A stretch of DNA of 13,530 bases from CBFDBF01 sp050293315. Its GTDB lineage: Bacteria > Pseudomonadota > Gammaproteobacteria > Chromatiales > Chromatiaceae. Below, in pieces: positions 1 to 6,765 of the stretch (the first letter of the stretch is position 1; each line of letters opens with the position of its first letter). The notes beneath the pieces are model-generated. The model was not told the DNA's origin. It searched no databases and saw only the letters and a list, made by a program, of their open reading frames with translations. The translations under genes were made by a program, and so were the position numbers. The DNA lies in NCBI GenBank assembly GCA_050293315.1, contig JBNKMS010000024.1, forward strand, positions 1 to 13,530, read 5' to 3'.

Positions 1-10
1 CTGCCATATG

Positions 11-37
11 AAAAGGCCCCATTTTATGGGGCCTTTT
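11..37 (+). terminator. Rho-independent terminator of an upstream gene outside the window
   Basis: A perfect 10-bp inverted repeat (AAAAGGCCCC / GGGGCCTTTT) with a 7-base loop is followed by GTTTT. The run of A on the 5' side and T on the 3' side means it could end transcription from either direction. No gene in the window reads into it from the right on the minus strand, so it most likely ends a plus-strand gene to the left. Confidence 0.85.
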
Positions 38-75
38 GTTTTATCAGGAACAGTTCCCATAACCCACATCCCCGG

Positions 76-105
76 TTGACACCCATATTCATATAGGTTG
101 AGAAT
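76..105 (+). promoter_or_regulatory. Candidate sigma-70 promoter of the UPF0145-M48 operon
   Basis: A consensus -35 hexamer TTGACA (76-81) is followed 18 bases later by GAGAAT (100-105, 4 of 6 matches to TATAAT). Start of transcription would fall near 112, giving a leader of about 40 bases. The -35 is strong and the -10 mediocre, so this is a reasonable but unproven call. I looked for a heat-shock promoter because of the downstream M48 protease and found no good match. Confidence 0.5.
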
Positions 106-153
106 GGCCCCAGGCTTATTACAAATAACAATAAGTAGGGGAGAGTTATCCTA

Positions 154-468
154 ATGTTGATCACCAATCTTGAGATCGTTCCAGGCAAAAGGGTGGTTGA
201 GCACCTGGGTCTGGTTCAGGGTAGTTCAGTTCGGGCCAAGCATGTCGGTAGAGACATAATGGCCAGTCTTAAGAACATCTTTGGAGGAGAACTAAAGGGC
301 TACACCGAGTTGCTGCAGGAATCGCGCGAAGAGGCCATGGATAGGATGCAGCAACAGGCGGAATCGGTGGGTGCAAATGCCATCCTGAATGTCAGGTTTT
401 CCACCTCCAGTATTGCTCAGGGAGCTGCAGAGATATATGTATATGGCACAGCCGTTAGATTGGAGTAG
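154..468 (+). CDS. UPF0145 (YbjQ-type) heavy-metal-binding-domain protein, soluble
   Basis: This 104-residue protein is of normal size for the UPF0145/YbjQ family, whose members are small soluble proteins thought to form ring-like oligomers and annotated as putative heavy-metal binders; the true role is unknown. The family signature is clear: an N-terminal strand with the PGK/G motif, the central NIFGGELKGYTELL segment (about residues 41-54), then a long helix rich in E, R and M, and the A-NAILNVRFSTSS strand near residues 74-87. It has no signal peptide or membrane segment. A purine-rich site (GGGGAGAG) lies about ten bases before the ATG. It is the first gene of an operon with a membrane-anchored paralogue starting 3 bases after its stop and an M48 peptidase after that. 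The family call is confident; metal binding is not shown by any obvious cysteine or histidine cluster. Confidence 0.85.
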   Translation: MLITNLEIVPGKRVVEHLGLVQGSSVRAKHVGRDIMASLKNIFGGELKGYTELLQESREEAMDRMQQQAESVGANAILNVRFSTSSIAQGAAEIYVYGTAVRLE

Positions 469-471
469 GCC

Positions 472-924
472 ATGTATGATCTACTGATCTTTATTATATT
501 GCTCTCTCTGGGTTATGGCTTTGGCAAGTGGGCTGAATCCAAACACTACAAAAGTATTCTTGAGCGGGAAGATGAGTTGAATGCGCTGCCTGCCATCGCC
601 AGTCGTTTTCCGCCAATGAAAATGAAATATGATCAGGAACTGGTGATGGGCAGCGTGGTTATCTCTGTGGACTATTTCAAAAGATTTCTTGCTACCCTGC
701 GCAATATTTTTGGCGGCAGGGTCGTAGCATATGAGACGCTTATAGATCGGGCGCGTCGAGAGGCACTGTTGCGCATGAAAGAAGAGGCGCGGAATAGAGA
801 TGCCAAGATGGTGTTTAATATCAAGTACGAGACCGCTTCAATATCCAAAGGAGTGAAGAACACCATCGGTTCAGTGGAGGTGCTCGCCTACGGAACTGCA
901 TTAATCCCTAACAAAAACGCATAA
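472..924 (+). CDS. UPF0145 (YbjQ-type) protein with N-terminal membrane anchor
   Basis: A 150-residue paralogue of the preceding gene. Residues about 3-19 form a hydrophobic helix, followed by a charged linker (about 20-50) and then a UPF0145 domain. The shared core is easy to align: LRNIFGGRVVAYETLI and R-EAL-RMKEEA here match LKNIFGGELKGYTELL and R-EAM-RMQQQA in the first protein, and the NIKYETASIS strand matches NVRFSTSSIA. The Shine-Dalgarno sequence TTGGAG overlaps the end of the upstream gene, so translation is probably coupled. The anchor would place the domain at the inner membrane next to the M48 peptidase encoded 5 bases downstream. The pair probably arose by tandem duplication, after which one copy gained the helix. 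Substrate or partner is unknown. Confidence 0.82.
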   Translation: MYDLLIFIILLSLGYGFGKWAESKHYKSILEREDELNALPAIASRFPPMKMKYDQELVMGSVVISVDYFKRFLATLRNIFGGRVVAYETLIDRARREALLRMKEEARNRDAKMVFNIKYETASISKGVKNTIGSVEVLAYGTALIPNKNA

Positions 925-929
925 AGTAA

Positions 930-1796
930 ATGCGGTATAGTAATCCAAAGATCCCTGAGGGGATCAACACATCCCAGGAACATCCCCTGAAAGAGTTCTT
1001 CATACTCACAGCCGGTGCCGTTGCGGCGGTGGTGTTGATCGCTGTGTTGCTTGGGTATTTCGGCGGTACCCTGGCCCGATTTATCCCATTTGAGATAGAA
1101 CAGGAATGGACTAAAGAGATTGCCCCAGAGAGTAGCGAACGGAGCGAACTGGAGCAGTATCTGGACTCGCTCAGCGATCGTGTTGCCTCATCCATGCAAC
1201 TGGGAAAAGAGTTTAAGATAAACCTGCGTTACTCGTCAGGAGAGACCATAAACGGCTTTGCCACCATTGGTGGGAATATCATCCTGTTCAGAGGTCTGCT
1301 TGAGCTGTTGCCAAGCGAGGATGCCCTGGCCATGCTGATTGCGCATGAGATGTCGCATATCAAGCATCGTGATCCCATCGTAAGTTTTGGCAGATCGCTA
1401 AGTATCCAGGCCGGTTTAGGGATTCTTTTGGGTAATACCGATGCAACTATTCTGGGTAGTGCCGGCATCTTTACCATCCTGCATTTCTCACGAGAGATGG
1501 AGACGGAGGCAGATATCGCGGCGTTTGCAGTTCTGGCGGATATCTATGGCCATGTAGGTGGTGCGTCCGATCTGTTAGGGCTGATCTCTGAGGTCATGAA
1601 AAAAGAGGGTATGAGTGAGCAGCCGGCGATCTTCAGCTCCCACCCGCTGGACGATAAGCGTATTGCAACTATGCATAGCGTGGCGGAAAGAAATGGCTGG
1701 AAGCTTGATGGCAGTCGGACCCCATTGCCAACAAAATTTGCCCAATGGCTGCAGGAATCTGAAAAGAAGGAAGCAGGAGAGGAAGGGGAAAAGTAG
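930..1796 (+). CDS. M48-family membrane zinc metallopeptidase
   Basis: A 288-residue M48 (HtpX/Ste24/BepA clan) peptidase. It has one clear membrane helix at about residues 22-45, then a charged helical stretch, then the catalytic domain. The zinc site is complete: HEMSH supplies His139, Glu140 and His143, and the ExxAD motif of the following helix supplies Glu191 with Asp195. The conserved SSHPLDDKRI segment near residue 240 is also typical of M48. It lacks the four-helix layout of HtpX and the TPR tail of BepA/LoiP-type proteins, so it is a simple single-anchor member; whether the active site faces periplasm or cytoplasm cannot be settled by eye. The ATG lies 5 bases after the upstream stop with only a weak Shine-Dalgarno site, which suggests translational coupling. 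It probably works in membrane or envelope protein quality control together with the two UPF0145 proteins, but this is inferred from position only. Confidence 0.87.
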   Translation: MRYSNPKIPEGINTSQEHPLKEFFILTAGAVAAVVLIAVLLGYFGGTLARFIPFEIEQEWTKEIAPESSERSELEQYLDSLSDRVASSMQLGKEFKINLRYSSGETINGFATIGGNIILFRGLLELLPSEDALAMLIAHEMSHIKHRDPIVSFGRSLSIQAGLGILLGNTDATILGSAGIFTILHFSREMETEADIAAFAVLADIYGHVGGASDLLGLISEVMKKEGMSEQPAIFSSHPLDDKRIATMHSVAERNGWKLDGSRTPLPTKFAQWLQESEKKEAGEEGEK

Positions 1797-1800
1797 CAGG

Positions 1801-2232
1801 TCAGACGTGTGGTAAAGATGTGTTTCTTATCCGCACCACCACATCTATGCTGTGCAGTTCCGTTCCCGATGGCAGCTTGTCGGGGGAGGGTACAGAAAAC
1901 ACCTCTGGATCGAAATCAGTCAACTCACCGGTATCTATATTGAAGAAGTGGTGATGGCGGCTGGTATTGGAATCGTAGAAGGTCTTGCTGGAGTCGGCCT
2001 TGATCTCCCGCACCAACCCCTGTTCTGAGAACAATCCCATAGTGTTGTATACGGTTGCCCTGGAAACATTGGCCGCGATCTTGACCCGGTCGTAGATCTC
2101 ATCGGCCGTGAGGTGCTGATGCTGTTTAAACACCACTTCGGCAATAGCCATACGTTGCGCCGTGGGATAGACCCCATGGGTTTTCAGTAGATCGGCGTAA
2201 CTGCCTTGTCTGAGTGGTGTTTTGATGTTCAC
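1801..2232 (-). CDS. Fur-superfamily transcriptional regulator, Irr/PerR-like
   Basis: The protein has the winged-helix DNA-binding domain of Fur proteins (LLKTHGVYPTAQR, then LTADEIYDRV and the recognition segment ANVSRATVYNTMGLFSEQGLV) and a short dimerisation and metal-sensing domain starting at the SRHHHFF motif. The run TVYNTMGLFSEQGLVREIKA and the HHHFF motif resemble the Irr group more than classical Fur. Where Fur has CxxC after the HH motif this protein has NIDTG, and from the GTG start it has no cysteine at all, so the structural zinc site is absent. An open frame extends to an ATG at 2286, but a sigma-70 promoter (TTGCCG, 18 bases, TATAAT) lies inside that extension and predicts transcription start on the GTG at 2232; I therefore use the GTG (143 residues). 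It converges with the M48 gene, with only 4 bases between stops. It probably controls iron, heme or peroxide-stress genes. Confidence 0.8.
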   Translation of the reverse strand: MNIKTPLRQGSYADLLKTHGVYPTAQRMAIAEVVFKQHQHLTADEIYDRVKIAANVSRATVYNTMGLFSEQGLVREIKADSSKTFYDSNTSRHHHFFNIDTGELTDFDPEVFSVPSPDKLPSGTELHSIDVVVRIRNTSLPHV

Positions 2233-2238
2233 ACATGG

Positions 2239-2268
2239 ATTATAGGTTGAATGCGCTATATTCGGCAA
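2239..2268 (-). promoter_or_regulatory. Sigma-70 promoter of the Irr-like regulator, with possible operator in the spacer
   Basis: On the minus strand TTGCCG (2268-2263) and a perfect TATAAT (2244-2239) are 18 bases apart. The first transcribed base would be about 2232, the G of an in-frame GTG, so the mRNA would be leaderless. The spacer holds a small imperfect dyad, GAAT-N7-ATTC (2249-2263), placed where a repressor would block polymerase; autoregulation is a guess. Confidence 0.6.
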
Positions 2269-2333
2269 CGCTAAAACTGACAACATAAGCGTTTCAAATA
2301 GACAGGGAACAGGCCCTTATTATTACTTTCGGT

Positions 2334-2450
2334 ATGGGCACCTTGGTTGCAGCCATAGCCGTGGCCCTGAAGGCGGCAATCATGGCAAGCGTATACAGTG
2401 CAATGCCTGCACTCATTGTTGGTTATGGCTGGTATCTGCTTATGGAGTAG
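2334..2450 (+). CDS. Possible small hydrophobic membrane peptide (38 residues)
   Basis: An ATG-started frame of 38 codons encodes an almost wholly hydrophobic peptide (MGTLVAAIAVALKAAIMASV at the start, ending GWYLLME) that could form one membrane helix with a lysine in its middle. The same frame is open back to the TAA at 2286-2288, giving at most 15 more residues, so it is not the tail of a larger intact gene in this window. I see no convincing ribosome site before the ATG. It may be a real small protein, a leftover of a decayed membrane-protein gene, or chance. The codon use looks gene-like, which is why I list it. Confidence 0.3.
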   Translation: MGTLVAAIAVALKAAIMASVYSAMPALIVGYGWYLLME

Positions 2451-2451
2451 G

Positions 2452-2479
2452 CGTAGGAATTTTACTCCTGGGTTTTTTT
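2452..2479 (+). terminator. Weak candidate terminator after the small peptide
   Basis: A short imperfect hairpin (AGGA / TCCT around an ATTTTAC loop) is followed by GGG and seven T residues (2473-2479). The stem is short, so the call is tentative; it would isolate the chemoreceptor gene from anything upstream. Confidence 0.3.
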
Positions 2480-2498
2480 AATAAATATCATAAAACAG

Positions 2499-2525
2499 TA
2501 AAGATACTGATGTTTCTGCCGCTAA
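2499..2525 (+). promoter_or_regulatory. Sigma-28 (FliA) promoter of the chemoreceptor gene
   Basis: TAAA (2499-2502), exactly 15 bases, then GCCGCTAA (2518-2525) matches the enterobacterial and pseudomonad FliA consensus TAAA-N15-GCCGATAA at all but one position. It lies 84 bases before the ATG of a methyl-accepting chemotaxis protein, a usual FliA target. This implies the organism has a flagellar hierarchy with sigma-28 and that the receptor is made late with the flagellin and chemotaxis genes. Confidence 0.82.
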
Positions 2526-2609
2526 TGAGATTTGGGTGCGATCCATTAGGGATCTCTTTTCAAGTCTCACTGGAACTGAGAAGTACATTTTTTAACCGGG
2601 GGGATAGCC

Positions 2610-5051
2610 ATGTTGGTTAAGACAAAACTCAGGTACGGAAGCATCTTGCTGGCGCTGGTTCCTGCGGTGTTTGCCAGTACCATGGTAGGTTTGATAGCGG
2701 TTGATCATGCAGAATCCGCCCTGGAAGAGCAGGTGGAATCTCATCTCATTTCGTTGCGAGATGATAGGGCTAGGCAGATTGTCCATTACTTTGAAAATAT
2801 GCGTGATCAGGCATTGGCATATAACAAGGACCGTATGATAGTTGAGGCTGTGCGTGGTCTTACAGATGCCTACAAAAACTTTCAGAATGAAGTCCTTGTT
2901 GATGCGGCAGCGGACAAGGGTACTCTCAAATCATATTACGTTGACGAGTTCGCAAAAGAGTATAGCGGACGGAATGGTGGTCAAACTCCGGATGTGGAAC
3001 AGATCTTCACCAAGCTGGACAGCACCGCTATCGTCATGCAGCAGCGCTACATAAAGGCCAATCCCAACCCGCTCGGTTCCAAAGACGCGTTGATGGCGAG
3101 CGGTGATGGCAGCAACTACTCGCAGCTGCACAGCAAATATCATCCATCCATCAGGGAGTTGCAGCAGCGCTTCGGCTACTACGACATATTTCTGATCGAT
3201 GCCGATAGCGGTCATGTCGTCTATTCCGTCTTCAAGGAACTGGACTATGCCACTTCCTTGAAGAACGGACCTTTTGCCGATACCGGTTTGGCCGAGGCAT
3301 ATCGTGGTGCAATGGCCCTTTCATCCGCCAATGAAGTATTCATGACAGACTTCGCGCCATATCTCCCTTCGTATCAGGATCCAGCGATTTTTATCGCTAC
3401 ACCGGTCTTTGATGGTGATAGGCGTATCGGTGTCCTGGCCTTTCAGTTGCCTATCGACAGGATCAACAACGTGATGACTGGTGAGGGCAAGTGGAAGGAG
3501 TCCGGTCTGGGAGACAGTGGTGAGACATATCTGATCGGGTCCGATTATAAGATGCGCAGCCAAAGCCGTTTCTGGCTGGAAGATAAGGCCGGGTTCATAT
3601 CCGCCATTGGCAAGGCCGGTATAGATGCGGCCACCATCAACGCCATTAAGAGCAAACAGACTGTTATAGGTTTAATGCCGGTAAACTCTCCTGGCGTGAA
3701 GAGTGCGTTAAGTGGGCAGACAGGGTTTTCTAAATTTAACGACTATCGTGGCATACAAGTACTTTCCGCATATAAGCCTGTTGAGATCAACGGGCAGAAG
3801 TGGGCGATACTGGCCGAGGAGGATGAGGATGAGGCAGAAGCCGCAGCCATTGAACTGCACGGATATGTGATGAATCTGGTATGGATCACTGCTGTGGTGC
3901 TGTTCATCGCCAGCGGTGTGCTAGGCTGGATCTTCAGCATCAGCATCGTGCGGCCGATTGAGCGCATAGTAAGCTCGATGCAGGATATATCCTCAGGATC
4001 GGGTGACCTCACGGTACGTCTGGACGACAAGGCCAACGATGAACTGGGTATGTTGGCACGCGCCTTCAATGTATTCGTCGAGAAGCTGGACGGGATTATG
4101 TCCAACATAGGTGAATCCACTACAGAGCTGGCCACCGCCTCTGAAGAGCTCTCCATGATAACCAAGGATACCCGTAACGGTATTGAGCGTCAGCATGCCG
4201 AGATCCAGCAGGTTGCAACTGCTGTGGAAGAGATGACGGCGACCGTAAAGGAGGTGGCGCAGAACACCAATGCTGTGGCCGATGCATCCCGTAACGCCGG
4301 TTCCCATGTCGAGACGGGCAGGGTGGTGGTGCAGGATAGCTCAGAGTCGATACAACGTTTATCCAATAGTCTGATCGAGTCGCAACATGTGGTTGATGCA
4401 CTGCAGAATGACAGCGAGAGGGTCGGCACCGTTCTGGACGTGATCAAGAGTATCGCCGAACAGACCAATCTGCTGGCCCTGAACGCAGCTATCGAAGCGG
4501 CACGTGCCGGTGAACAGGGACGTGGATTTGCCGTGGTGGCAGATGAGGTAAGGGTGCTGGCGAAGCGTAGTCAGGATTCCGCCGAGGAGATCCGCGTGAT
4601 CATAGAGTCGCTCCAGGAGCGCAGCGAGCAGACGACAACTATGTTGCAGGCCAATATCTCTGATCTTGGATCTACAGTAGATCTGAATGAAAAGACGCAG
4701 CAGTCCTTTACCGAGATAGAAAGCGCCGTATCCAAATTGCTGGAGATGAGTATACAGATCGCCAATGCCACAGAAGAGCAGGCCGCAGTGACAGAAGAGA
4801 TCAGCCGTAATCTGGATAATACTAACCAGGAGGCCAATACCATTGCGTCCGGTGCTGAGCAGACTTCAGAGTCCAGCATGATGCTGGCCCGTCTGGGGGA
4901 TGATCTCAAACGTCATGTCGACCAGTTCAAGGTTAGTGGCAAAATAAGATCTGCGGATGTGCATTTGCTAAAAGATGTAAATAAGGAGCAGGGCGAAAAG
5001 CCGGATGAGGTAAAGCCTGATGATACTCAAGGGCATAAGAGAAGCGCTTAA
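2610..5051 (+). CDS. Methyl-accepting chemotaxis protein with large periplasmic sensor domain
   Basis: An 813-residue transmembrane chemoreceptor. Membrane helix 1 is at about residues 10-31 and helix 2 at about 423-447; the roughly 390 residues between them form a big periplasmic ligand-binding region of probable double-Cache (dCache-like) type, with the GYYDIFLIDADSGHVVYSVFKE strand pattern split around residues 190-212. A HAMP domain follows (about 448-500, with RPIERI and DELG), then a long coiled-coil signalling domain. The conserved hairpin tip runs from about 614 to 655 (SIAEQTNLLALNAAIEAARA, then GEQGRGFAVVADEVR) and will contact CheA and CheW. There is no C-terminal NWETF-type tether for CheR/CheB. 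A GGGGGA ribosome site lies 6 bases before the ATG, and a sigma-28 promoter lies upstream. The ligand cannot be told from sequence. The gene is monocistronic, closed by a strong terminator. Confidence 0.95.
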   Translation: MLVKTKLRYGSILLALVPAVFASTMVGLIAVDHAESALEEQVESHLISLRDDRARQIVHYFENMRDQALAYNKDRMIVEAVRGLTDAYKNFQNEVLVDAAADKGTLKSYYVDEFAKEYSGRNGGQTPDVEQIFTKLDSTAIVMQQRYIKANPNPLGSKDALMASGDGSNYSQLHSKYHPSIRELQQRFGYYDIFLIDADSGHVVYSVFKELDYATSLKNGPFADTGLAEAYRGAMALSSANEVFMTDFAPYLPSYQDPAIFIATPVFDGDRRIGVLAFQLPIDRINNVMTGEGKWKESGLGDSGETYLIGSDYKMRSQSRFWLEDKAGFISAIGKAGIDAATINAIKSKQTVIGLMPVNSPGVKSALSGQTGFSKFNDYRGIQVLSAYKPVEINGQKWAILAEEDEDEAEAAAIELHGYVMNLVWITAVVLFIASGVLGWIFSISIVRPIERIVSSMQDISSGSGDLTVRLDDKANDELGMLARAFNVFVEKLDGIMSNIGESTTELATASEELSMITKDTRNGIERQHAEIQQVATAVEEMTATVKEVAQNTNAVADASRNAGSHVETGRVVVQDSSESIQRLSNSLIESQHVVDALQNDSERVGTVLDVIKSIAEQTNLLALNAAIEAARAGEQGRGFAVVADEVRVLAKRSQDSAEEIRVIIESLQERSEQTTTMLQANISDLGSTVDLNEKTQQSFTEIESAVSKLLEMSIQIANATEEQAAVTEEISRNLDNTNQEANTIASGAEQTSESSMMLARLGDDLKRHVDQFKVSGKIRSADVHLLKDVNKEQGEKPDEVKPDDTQGHKRSA

Positions 5052-5076
5052 CTTAGAATCCATATATTTGGAAAGC

Positions 5077-5104
5077 AAAGAACCCGCCTTATGGCGGGTT
5101 CTTT
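5077..5104. terminator. Strong bidirectional terminator between the chemoreceptor and STAS-like genes
   Basis: A perfect 12-bp stem (AAAGAACCCGCC / GGCGGGTTCTTT) with a TTAT loop lies between two convergent genes. The A-rich left flank and T-rich right side let it serve both the chemoreceptor (plus) and the 142-residue protein (minus). Confidence 0.88.
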
Positions 5105-5136
5105 GGTATTTGGCGGTTATCATCTTTACAAACAGG

Positions 5137-5565
5137 CTATTTATTGTCGTTTGTCCCTTGCTCGACTAACCATTGTAATGCCTCGTCAGGATCTGAGAAT
5201 ATCCCTATCTCTATCCTGGGCAGATGTCCAACCTCTTCAGTTATCCGTTTCATATTGACATGGCCGCGAGCCTTGTTTGGAGGTAACACCGCCCAGTATC
5301 TCCAGCCTGCCTTATAGGCGCGCGGTAGCCAGAAATTATGTGACCAGGAGTTGTCTTCAGCCGACAGTATGGAGTTAAGGCGGTCGTCGGAAAGCCACTT
5401 TTGGGCGCCGTATTTCTGTAAAACACGTAATCCGGATATTAGAGTATTCTGAAATGCCTCACTGGATACTGGCTGGAGAAACTGATGATGTATGATGCCA
5501 GGCTTGGGGTAATACCACATGCGGACATATTCGTTGTCGATCAGAGTGTCTTTTGTATCTAGCAT
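5137..5565 (-). CDS. SpoIIAA-like (STAS/SEC14-type) domain protein
   Basis: A 142-residue soluble protein that resembles the small single-domain family annotated SpoIIAA-like or STAS/SEC14: an N-terminal strand pair (NEYVRMWYYP, GIIHHQF), the AQKWLSDDRLNS motif near residues 54-65, the SWSHNFWLPRAYKAGWRYWAV segment split around residues 73-94, and a C-terminal SDPDEALQWL helix. Such proteins are common near sensory and chemotaxis genes, but their biochemical role is not established and classical anti-sigma antagonist activity should not be assumed. The ATG has no Shine-Dalgarno sequence, while a -10-like TACAAT (5576-5571) ends only 5 bases before it, so this mRNA may also be leaderless. It faces the chemoreceptor gene and shares its terminator. 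Confidence 0.7.
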   Translation of the reverse strand: MLDTKDTLIDNEYVRMWYYPKPGIIHHQFLQPVSSEAFQNTLISGLRVLQKYGAQKWLSDDRLNSILSAEDNSWSHNFWLPRAYKAGWRYWAVLPPNKARGHVNMKRITEEVGHLPRIEIGIFSDPDEALQWLVEQGTNDNK

Positions 5566-5631
5566 AACTGATTGTATTCGCTAGTGATTCCCACGGTTGT
5601 CGTGTGAATTTAAGTTCAGGCCGTCAGGGCC

Positions 5632-5790
5632 ATGTATACATACAATTCCGTGCGCACCCTAAAATAATATTCGGTAACAATATGCTGGAAGTCAAGGAAA
5701 ACAATCCTTTAAAAAAGGATTAACTTGGCAGATACAGGTCGAAGATGTTGGATATAATTTTATCTATGCACGATACACATATGGGTGCAT
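5632..5790 (+). promoter_or_regulatory. Dyad-rich spacer upstream of the exported hydrolase
   Basis: The 258 bases between the STAS-like and hydrolase genes contain three inverted repeats: the 10-bp palindrome ATGTATACAT (5632-5641), an 8-bp stem with 3-base centre (AATCCTTT / AAAGGATT, 5703-5721), and ATGCAC / GTGCAT (5766-5771 and 5785-5790). A perfect TATAAT (5753-5758) sits about 65 bases before the hydrolase ATG, although no good -35 lies at the normal distance (TTGGCA at 5725-5730 is 22 bases away). Activator-dependent expression of the hydrolase would fit; no regulator can be named. Confidence 0.45.
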
Positions 5791-5823
5791 GGATATAGAT
5801 CTTGTAAATACAAGGAGCAATCA

Positions 5824-6696
5824 ATGAAGTTTCATAAGGGCATTCGATCCATATTGATCAGTCTGATACTGGCTGTGTTTATTGCCGATGTTGGCTATGC
5901 CGGCGAACAGGCAGAAGGGAGCACGGCAACGGTCAAGTCAGCAGATGGCAGTATCATCAGTTACGGTGTTCAGGGGGCAGGGGATGTGACTATCGTCTTT
6001 GTGCACTGCTGGACCTGTAATCATGGGTTCTGGGATAGGCAGGTAGAGCACTTTGCCAAGGTGCATAGGGTGGTATGGCTGGATCTGGCCGGGCACGGGG
6101 CATCTACCTCCGCACGCAAAGATTACACGATGTCCGCCTTCGGTCAGGATGTGGCTGCGGTGGTGAACTCTGTAGGCGCAGACAAGGTGATCCTGGTCGG
6201 CCACTCCATGGGTGGTCCGGTCTCTATCGAGGCCGCTAATCTGCTTGGGGACAAGGTGATTGGAGTGGTAGGTGTGGATACCTTCTATACACCTTTTGTA
6301 TATCCGACCGCAGAAGATAAGATCGAAGAGTTTGTAAAACCATTTAAAGATGATTTCGCAAAGTCATCCGAGCAGATGGTCAGTTCCATGTTTGTTCCTG
6401 ATGTCGATGCTGTGGTCAAGAAATCCATTGTGCAAGAGTTCGCCGGTGCTGATCCGGAGATGGGTGTTAGCGCCATGTACGATATCTTCAGGTGGAGCGC
6501 CAGGAATAGGCGAGATACGCTGGAGAAGTACGGCAAGAGGCTGCGCAACATCAATGGTGCTCCCAATGGAGACGAGAAGCCACTGCATGAGGGTGTGGTG
6601 CTGATTCCCCATGTAGGACATTTTGTGGCTCAGGTTAAGCCGGATGAGTTTAATCTGGCCTTGGAGAAGATCATTGCTGAGTTTGGGGTGAAGTAG
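5824..6696 (+). CDS. Exported alpha/beta hydrolase
   Basis: A 290-residue serine hydrolase of the alpha/beta fold with an N-terminal signal peptide (basic MKFHKGIRS, hydrophobic core 9-20, probable cleavage after GYA near residue 26). The oxyanion-hole region is HCW (61-63), the nucleophile elbow GHSMGG puts Ser128 at the turn, and His266 lies in PHVGHF. The usual acid of this subfamily would be an Asp about three residues after the Ile of an INxD motif; here that segment reads INGAPNGDE, so the acid is either displaced (Asp250 or Glu251) or missing. I chose the ATG at 5824 because AAGGAG (5812-5817) is well placed for it and the signal peptide starts there; a GTG at 5785 would add 13 residues and hide the signal. 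It is a stand-alone gene, and the substrate (an ester, lactone or similar) cannot be told. Confidence 0.85.
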   Translation: MKFHKGIRSILISLILAVFIADVGYAGEQAEGSTATVKSADGSIISYGVQGAGDVTIVFVHCWTCNHGFWDRQVEHFAKVHRVVWLDLAGHGASTSARKDYTMSAFGQDVAAVVNSVGADKVILVGHSMGGPVSIEAANLLGDKVIGVVGVDTFYTPFVYPTAEDKIEEFVKPFKDDFAKSSEQMVSSMFVPDVDAVVKKSIVQEFAGADPEMGVSAMYDIFRWSARNRRDTLEKYGKRLRNINGAPNGDEKPLHEGVVLIPHVGHFVAQVKPDEFNLALEKIIAEFGVK

Positions 6697-6728
6697 GTCT
6701 TCTTTAGATTGGTGATAATTAAATTACC

Positions 6729-6754
6729 GTCGTCCCCGCGCAGGCGGGGATGAC
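6729..6754. repeat. Palindromic intergenic repeat (REP-like)
   Basis: An 11-bp stem with one wobble pair (GTCGTCCCCGC / GCGGGGATGAC) and a GCAG loop lies between convergent genes. Elements of this look, with a CCCCGC-GCGGGG core flanked by GTCAT-type ends, recur between genes of many proteobacteria. It has no T-tract and may act as mRNA 3'-end stabiliser or as a spacer repeat rather than a terminator. Confidence 0.65.
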
Positions 6755-6765
6755 AGATTAGTAAT

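Noticed and set aside
76..115. Sigma-32 heat-shock promoter for the protease operon
   Set aside because: The CCCCA near 107 is not at the right distance from a CTTGAA-like element; a sigma-70 reading fits better.
2233..2286. Extension of the Fur-like protein to the ATG at 2286
   Set aside because: The 18 extra residues are unlike Fur N-termini, the ATG has no ribosome site, and a good sigma-70 promoter lies within them.
2931..4909. Several open frames on the minus strand across the chemoreceptor gene
   Set aside because: All lie within a well-supported 813-residue gene and have low-complexity, serine-rich or arginine-rich translations typical of antisense frames.
6729..6754. The palindromic repeat as a Rho-independent terminator
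   Set aside because: No T-tract follows on either strand; the hairpin at 6766-6786 is the better terminator candidate.
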